Assembly: GCF_014235185.1 (NCBI RefSeq)
Contig: NZ_CP060131.1
Location: forward strand, 3,355,501 to 3,419,500
Reading direction: 5' to 3'
DNA: 64,000 bases
Source: Pseudonocardia petroleophila
Lineage (GTDB): Bacteria; Actinomycetota; Actinomycetes; Mycobacteriales; Pseudonocardiaceae
Position numbers and translations under genes: made by a program. Shown in pieces: positions 60,316-64,000 of this stretch. Below the pieces are notes generated by a model, which was not told where the DNA came from, searched no databases, and saw nothing but the letters and a program-made list of their open reading frames with translations. Numbering within the stretch: the stretch's first letter is position 1; each line of letters begins with the position of its first letter.

Positions 60316-61029
60316 GTGTCAGCTGTACGGGACCGGCGGCGGGCCGAGACGGTCCGCGAGATCAAGGAGGCGGCGGTCGCGCAGCTGGCGGAGGTCGGGC
60401 CGGGCGCGCTGTCGCTGCGGGCCGTCGCGCGGGCCGTCGGGATGACCGTGCAGTCGCTCTACCACTACTTCGACAGCCGCGACGCCCTGCTCACCGCCCT
60501 GATGGACGACGCGCACCACGCGCTCGCCGATGCGGTGCAGGCCGCGGCCGACTCCTCCCGCGGCGCCCCGCCCGCCGCCCGCCGCTGGGCGGCCACGTCG
60601 GCGTTCCGGGAGTGGGCGCTCACCCACGGCGCCCAGTTCCTGCTGCTCTACGGCACGCCGGTGCCGGGCTTCGCCCCGGTCCCCGACAGCGGGACCGGCG
60701 AGGCCGCGCTGCGGCTCGCGGCGCCCTTCGTCGACGTGGTGTTCGACGGCTGGACCCCGGCCGAGCTCGCGGCGGTCCCGCTCGCACCGGGTGCGGAGGC
60801 GATCGACGGCGCCGCGCCGCCGCAGATCCCGCTGCCGGCGGGCGCGCTGGCCTACTTCCTGGAGCTGCGGGCCCGGATGCACGGGCTCGTGGTGCTGGAG
60901 CTGGTCGGGCACCTGCACCCGCTGCAGGAGGTCGCCGGTGCGCTGTACGCCGGGGCGATGCACCACATGACGGCCGAGATCGACGAGCGGCGGGCGCTCG
61001 CGGCCGGTCAGCCCCGCTCGGACCGGTAG
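60316..61029 (+). CDS. TetR/AcrR family regulator with TetR_C_33-like domain
   Basis: 237 residues from GTG 60316 (AAGGAG eight bases upstream). Helix-turn-helix: AEVGPGALSLRAVARAVGMT, VQSLYHYFDSRDALLTALMD. The C-terminal domain has REWALTHGAQFLLLYGTPVP and HGLVVLELVGHL, seen in actinobacterial TetR proteins with a WHG-type ligand domain. Likely represses itself and the divergent membrane-protein pair. Its 3' end overlaps the convergent TAXI gene by 22 bases. Confidence 0.88.
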   Translation: MSAVRDRRRAETVREIKEAAVAQLAEVGPGALSLRAVARAVGMTVQSLYHYFDSRDALLTALMDDAHHALADAVQAAADSSRGAPPAARRWAATSAFREWALTHGAQFLLLYGTPVPGFAPVPDSGTGEAALRLAAPFVDVVFDGWTPAELAAVPLAPGAEAIDGAAPPQIPLPAGALAYFLELRARMHGLVVLELVGHLHPLQEVAGALYAGAMHHMTAEIDERRALAAGQPRSDR

Positions 61030-61970
61030 AACTGCTCCGCCCCGGGGTGCAGCAGCACCGGCTCGGTGCCGATCGCGGCGCGCGGGTCGATCGTCAGCGC
61101 CGCCGGCCCGGCCTGCGCGAGCTGCTCCTGCTCGGCGAAGAGCACCTCGACGAGTGACCGGGCGAGGTCGTCGGGCATCGCGGCGGCGACGAGCAGCAGG
61201 TTGCGCACCAGCATGGTCGTGACCGGCGTCGTGATCCCGGGGTAGCCCCGCGCGGGGACGGTGCCCGGGGCGTAGACCGGGAACCGCCTGCGGACGGCGT
61301 CGAGCACGCCGTCCTCGGTGAGGTCCAGCAGCCGGATCGGCACGACCGCGGCCAGCTGCTCGACGGCGGGGGTCGGCAGCCCGCCGGACCAGAAGAACGC
61401 GTCGACGGAGCCCTCGGCCATCGCGTCGACGGAGTCGTCGAGGCCGAGCTGCACGCCCTGCACGTCGGAGGCCCCGAGCCCGGCGGCGTCGAGCAGGCGC
61501 CGGGCCACCACCGACACCCCCGAGTCGGCCGCCCCGACCGACACCCGCGCGCCCCGCAGCCCGGAGACCGTCGTGATCGGCGAGTCCGCGGGCACCACGA
61601 CGTGCAGCACGTCGTCGTAGATCCGGGCCAGTGCGCGCGGGGCGGCCGGGTCGTCCGCGGCGATCCCGACCAGCCGTTCCGCGGCCGCGTCGACCTGGCT
61701 GAACACGACCTCCGCCGCGCCGTCGGCGAGCAGCGCCACGTTCTCCAGCGAGCCCGCGGTGGTGAGCACGACCGGGGTCCGGACCAGCCCGAGCTCGGCG
61801 CGCCACGAGCGGGCCAGCGCGCTCCCGAGGCGGTAGTACACGCCGCGGGCCGAGCCGGTGGCCAGCCGCAGCCGGGTCTGCGCGAACGGGGCGGCGCAGC
61901 CCGGCAGGGCACCCACCGCGCCCGCCGCGGCGAGCGCGGCCAGCACGGTGCGTCGTGAGACCGCCGCCAT
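61008..61970 (-). CDS. TAXI family TRAP transporter solute-binding lipoprotein (orphan)
   Basis: 320 residues from ATG 61970. Twin-arginine signal ([20 protein letters not shown]) with lipobox LPGC, so a Tat-exported lipoprotein is likely. The mature part is TAXI type: [82 protein letters not shown] proteins bind carboxylates such as glutamate for TRAP permeases, but no DctQM genes are here. It may be a sensor partner of the OmpR-type kinase two genes away. Confidence 0.88.
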   Translation of the reverse strand: MAAVSRRTVLAALAAAGAVGALPGCAAPFAQTRLRLATGSARGVYYRLGSALARSWRAELGLVRTPVVLTTAGSLENVALLADGAAEVVFSQVDAAAERLVGIAADDPAAPRALARIYDDVLHVVVPADSPITTVSGLRGARVSVGAADSGVSVVARRLLDAAGLGASDVQGVQLGLDDSVDAMAEGSVDAFFWSGGLPTPAVEQLAAVVPIRLLDLTEDGVLDAVRRRFPVYAPGTVPARGYPGITTPVTTMLVRNLLLVAAAMPDDLARSLVEVLFAEQEQLAQAGPAALTIDPRAAIGTEPVLLHPGAEQFYRSERG

Positions 61971-61989
61971 GGACGCATCCTGCCAGGCC

Positions 61990-61995
61990 TACCCT
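61990..61995 (+). promoter_or_regulatory. -10 box of leaderless miaB
   Basis: TACCCT followed by six bases and GTG 62002; GTG 61996 is the alternative start. Confidence 0.5.
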
Positions 61996-62001
61996 GTGAC
62001 G

Positions 62002-63459
62002 GTGAGTCGCAGCTACACGGTCCGCACCTACGGGTGCCAGATGAACGTCCACGACTCCGAGCGCATGGCCGGGCTGCTCGAGGAGGCGGGGTACACCCGA
62101 TCCGCCACCGACGACAGCGCCGACGTGGTCGTGTTCAACACCTGCGCGGTCCGCGAGAACGCCGACAACCGCCTCTACGGCAACCTCAGCCACCTCGCGC
62201 CGGTCAAGCGCGAGCGCCCGGGCATGCAGATCGCCGTCGGCGGGTGCCTGGCCCAGAAGGACCGCGCCGAGATCGTCCGCCGTGCGCCGTGGGTCGACGT
62301 CGTGTTCGGCACCCACAACGTGCACGCGCTGCCCGTCCTGCTGGAGCGTGCGCGGCACAACGCGGCCGCGCAGGTGGAGATCGCCGAGTCGCTGGAGGTC
62401 TTCCCGTCGACGCTGCCGGCGCGGCGCGAGTCGACCTACGCCGGCTGGGTGTCGATCTCGGTGGGCTGCAACAACACCTGCACGTTCTGCATCGTCCCGG
62501 CACTGCGCGGCACGGAGAAGGACCGGCGCCCCGGCGACGTCCTCGCCGAGGTGCAGGCGCTGGTCGCCGACGGCGTGCTCGAGGTGACGCTGCTCGGCCA
62601 GAACGTCAACGCCTACGGGGTGGAGTTCGGCGACCGGCAGGCCTTCGCGAAGCTGCTGCGCGCGTGCGGGTCGATCGACGGGCTGGAGCGCGTCCGCTTC
62701 ACCTCCCCGCACCCGCGCGACTTCACCTCCGACGTCATCGCCGCGATGGCCGAGACGCCGAACGTGTGCCCGCAGCTGCACATGCCGCTGCAGTCCGGGT
62801 CCGACCGGATGCTCAGGGCGATGCGCCGCTCGTACCGCTCGTCGCGTTACCTGTCGATCATCGACGAGGTGCGCGCCTCGCTCCCGGACGCCGCGATCAC
62901 CACCGACATCATCGTCGGCTTCCCCGGCGAGACCGAGGAGGACTTCCAGGCCACGCTCGACGTCGTCGCGGCCGCCCGGTTCGCCTCGGCGTTCACCTTC
63001 CAGTACTCCCAGCGCCCGGGCACGCCCGCAGCCGACCTGCCCGACCAGCTGCCCAAGGCCGTCGTCCAGGAGCGGTACATGCGGCTCGTCGCGCTGCAGG
63101 AGGAGATCTCCTGGGCGGCCAACCGCGCGCTGGAGGGCCGGGTCGTCGAGGTGCTCGTCGCGGCGGGGGAGGGCAAGAAGGACAGCGCCACCCACCGGCT
63201 GTCGGGTCGCGCGCGGGACGGGCGTCTGGTGCACTTCTCCCCGGGGGACGCCCACGTCCGCCCGGGTGACGTCGTGGAGGTCGAGATCTCCTACGGAGCG
63301 CCGCACCACCTCGTCTCGGACGCAGCCCTGCGCTCGCACCGGCGGACGCGGGCCGGCGACGCGTCCGTCGCCCCCGGGCGCGGCACCGGGTTGGGTCTGC
63401 CCGGGTTCGGCGCACCCGCGCCGCTGCCCGTCACGAGCGGATGCGGAGCGACCTCATGA
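62002..63459 (+). CDS. miaB: tRNA-2-methylthio-N6-dimethylallyladenosine synthase MiaB
   Basis: 485 residues from GTG 62002. N-terminal cluster cysteines in [40 protein letters not shown] and [10 protein letters not shown]. Radical-SAM motif [15 protein letters not shown] (about residue 155). MiaB marks: [43 protein letters not shown] domain at about 375-440, then a 40-residue Gly/Pro/Arg-rich tail. It methylthiolates i6A37 of tRNAs. Near recA-recX as in mycobacteria. The next gene overlaps by ATGA. Confidence 0.95.
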   Translation: MSRSYTVRTYGCQMNVHDSERMAGLLEEAGYTRSATDDSADVVVFNTCAVRENADNRLYGNLSHLAPVKRERPGMQIAVGGCLAQKDRAEIVRRAPWVDVVFGTHNVHALPVLLERARHNAAAQVEIAESLEVFPSTLPARRESTYAGWVSISVGCNNTCTFCIVPALRGTEKDRRPGDVLAEVQALVADGVLEVTLLGQNVNAYGVEFGDRQAFAKLLRACGSIDGLERVRFTSPHPRDFTSDVIAAMAETPNVCPQLHMPLQSGSDRMLRAMRRSYRSSRYLSIIDEVRASLPDAAITTDIIVGFPGETEEDFQATLDVVAAARFASAFTFQYSQRPGTPAADLPDQLPKAVVQERYMRLVALQEEISWAANRALEGRVVEVLVAAGEGKKDSATHRLSGRARDGRLVHFSPGDAHVRPGDVVEVEISYGAPHHLVSDAALRSHRRTRAGDASVAPGRGTGLGLPGFGAPAPLPVTSGCGATS

Positions 63460-63932
63460 CCGACCAGGAGCGCATGACCGACCGGGATCGCGCGCTCGAC
63501 GCGGAGATGCGGGGCATCGCCCGCACGATCGAGCGGCGCACCGACCCGGGCGGCACCGCGGTCACGGTGTCGGTCGCGGTGCTCGTCCTGCTGGCCTCGC
63601 TGGCCCTGCCGTGGACGGGCCCGGTGCTGGGCTGGCAGGTGCTCGCCGGACTCGCCCCCGACCTCGGGGTGCTGCCGCGCCTGTTCACCTTCACCTCCGT
63701 CGGGATCGGCGTCGTCGGCTCGGCCCTGGCCCTGTCGACGCGCTGGTGGGCCCTGGCCTGGGTGTGCGCGGTCGGCAGCGGGATCTCCGTCGTCACCGGG
63801 GTGTGGGCGGTGTGGTCGCGGCAGACCGTGGTGCTCGACGGCGGCACCGGCCCGCACGTCGGCCTGATCCTCGCGGTGGTCACGATGGTGGTGCTGGCGG
63901 CGTCCTGGTCGAGCATCGCCCTGCGCCGCTGA
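63456..63932 (+). CDS. Rv2732c-like conserved membrane protein
   Basis: 158 residues from ATG 63456 (ATGA overlap with miaB). A charged N-terminus ([20 protein letters not shown]) precedes four hydrophobic helices, including [20 protein letters not shown] and [20 protein letters not shown]. The same kind of protein follows miaB in mycobacteria (Rv2732c); function unknown. The last 68 bases of the window after it contain no gene I can support. Confidence 0.75.
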   Translation: MTDQERMTDRDRALDAEMRGIARTIERRTDPGGTAVTVSVAVLVLLASLALPWTGPVLGWQVLAGLAPDLGVLPRLFTFTSVGIGVVGSALALSTRWWALAWVCAVGSGISVVTGVWAVWSRQTVVLDGGTGPHVGLILAVVTMVVLAASWSSIALRR

Positions 63933-64000
63933 CGCCCGCTGCTCCGCCCATGATCACCGTCTCGGCGCGTTCGCGGCCATCCTCGGCCGGAGATGCACCC

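Noticed and set aside
63933..64000. Start of another gene at the window end (ATG 63950)
   Set aside because: Too short to judge; no ribosome-binding site or motif visible.

Overview
The window is chromosomal DNA of a very high-GC actinobacterium, most likely of the Pseudonocardiales. Reasons: GC-saturated third codon positions, many GTG starts, leaderless genes with TANNNT boxes 6-8 nt before the start codon, a mycothiol-type reductase homologue, a ClgR/PspA pair, and mycobacterial-like synteny (ftsK, an argA-type acetyltransferase, pgsA, clgR, pspA, DUF3046, recA, recX, miaB and an Rv2732c-like gene in the same order, with insertions). No rRNA, tRNA, CRISPR array, insertion sequence, phage or plasmid gene was seen.

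Layout. 1-812: 5' part of lysine 6-aminotransferase divergent from an Lrp/AsnC regulator. 813-4870: regulatory region with 11-bp-phased direct repeats, a possible 25-residue peptide ORF, a secreted SBP56-like protein and an unrecognised membrane protein. 4944-13731: ftsK, a YceI protein, AraC/VOC pair, argA, rimO-pgsA, clgR, pspA. 13883-20514: nei-type glycosylase, ABC-2 exporter plus NarL-type two-component system, GNAT, a small membrane protein, yidC. 20515-26504: degenerate PIG-L/methyltransferase fusion, a Baeyer-Villiger-type monooxygenase, and divergently a nitroreductase, an acyl-CoA synthetase-like ligase and TetR. 26498-35533: yidD-like gene, lhr, EamA exporter/TetR, hemerythrin, 40-residue membrane protein, CoA-transferase, DUF3046. 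35586-38047: recA with an SOS box and a PafBC-type promoter, and recX with an exceptional N-terminal extension. 38058-47129: mycothiol-reductase-like gene, LysR regulator and two unlike complete complex II operons side by side.

47151-53401: ketopantoate-reductase-like gene, a small acidic protein, then a compact five-gene operon (48467-51447) I do not recognise as a described system. It has two thioredoxin-fold proteins with CxxC motifs, an exported six-cysteine protein, and a multi-spanning membrane protein whose reading frame is crossed by a single in-frame TGA. A prolyl-oligopeptidase follows. 53398-60235: gluABCD-type amino-acid ABC transporter (with a 19-bp intercistronic hairpin and a 25-codon coupling ORF), an OmpR-type two-component system and two membrane proteins. 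60316-63932: TetR, an orphan TAXI-type binding lipoprotein, miaB and an Rv2732c-like membrane protein. The last 68 bases hold nothing I can assign.

Expression themes. At least a dozen genes look leaderless. In four cases the TAG stop of the upstream gene is the first half of the next gene's -10 box. Three convergent pairs end in a shared CTAG. Divergent genes often share one control element (35326-35332 is a bidirectional -10; 23572-23587 is a palindrome over the monooxygenase -10).
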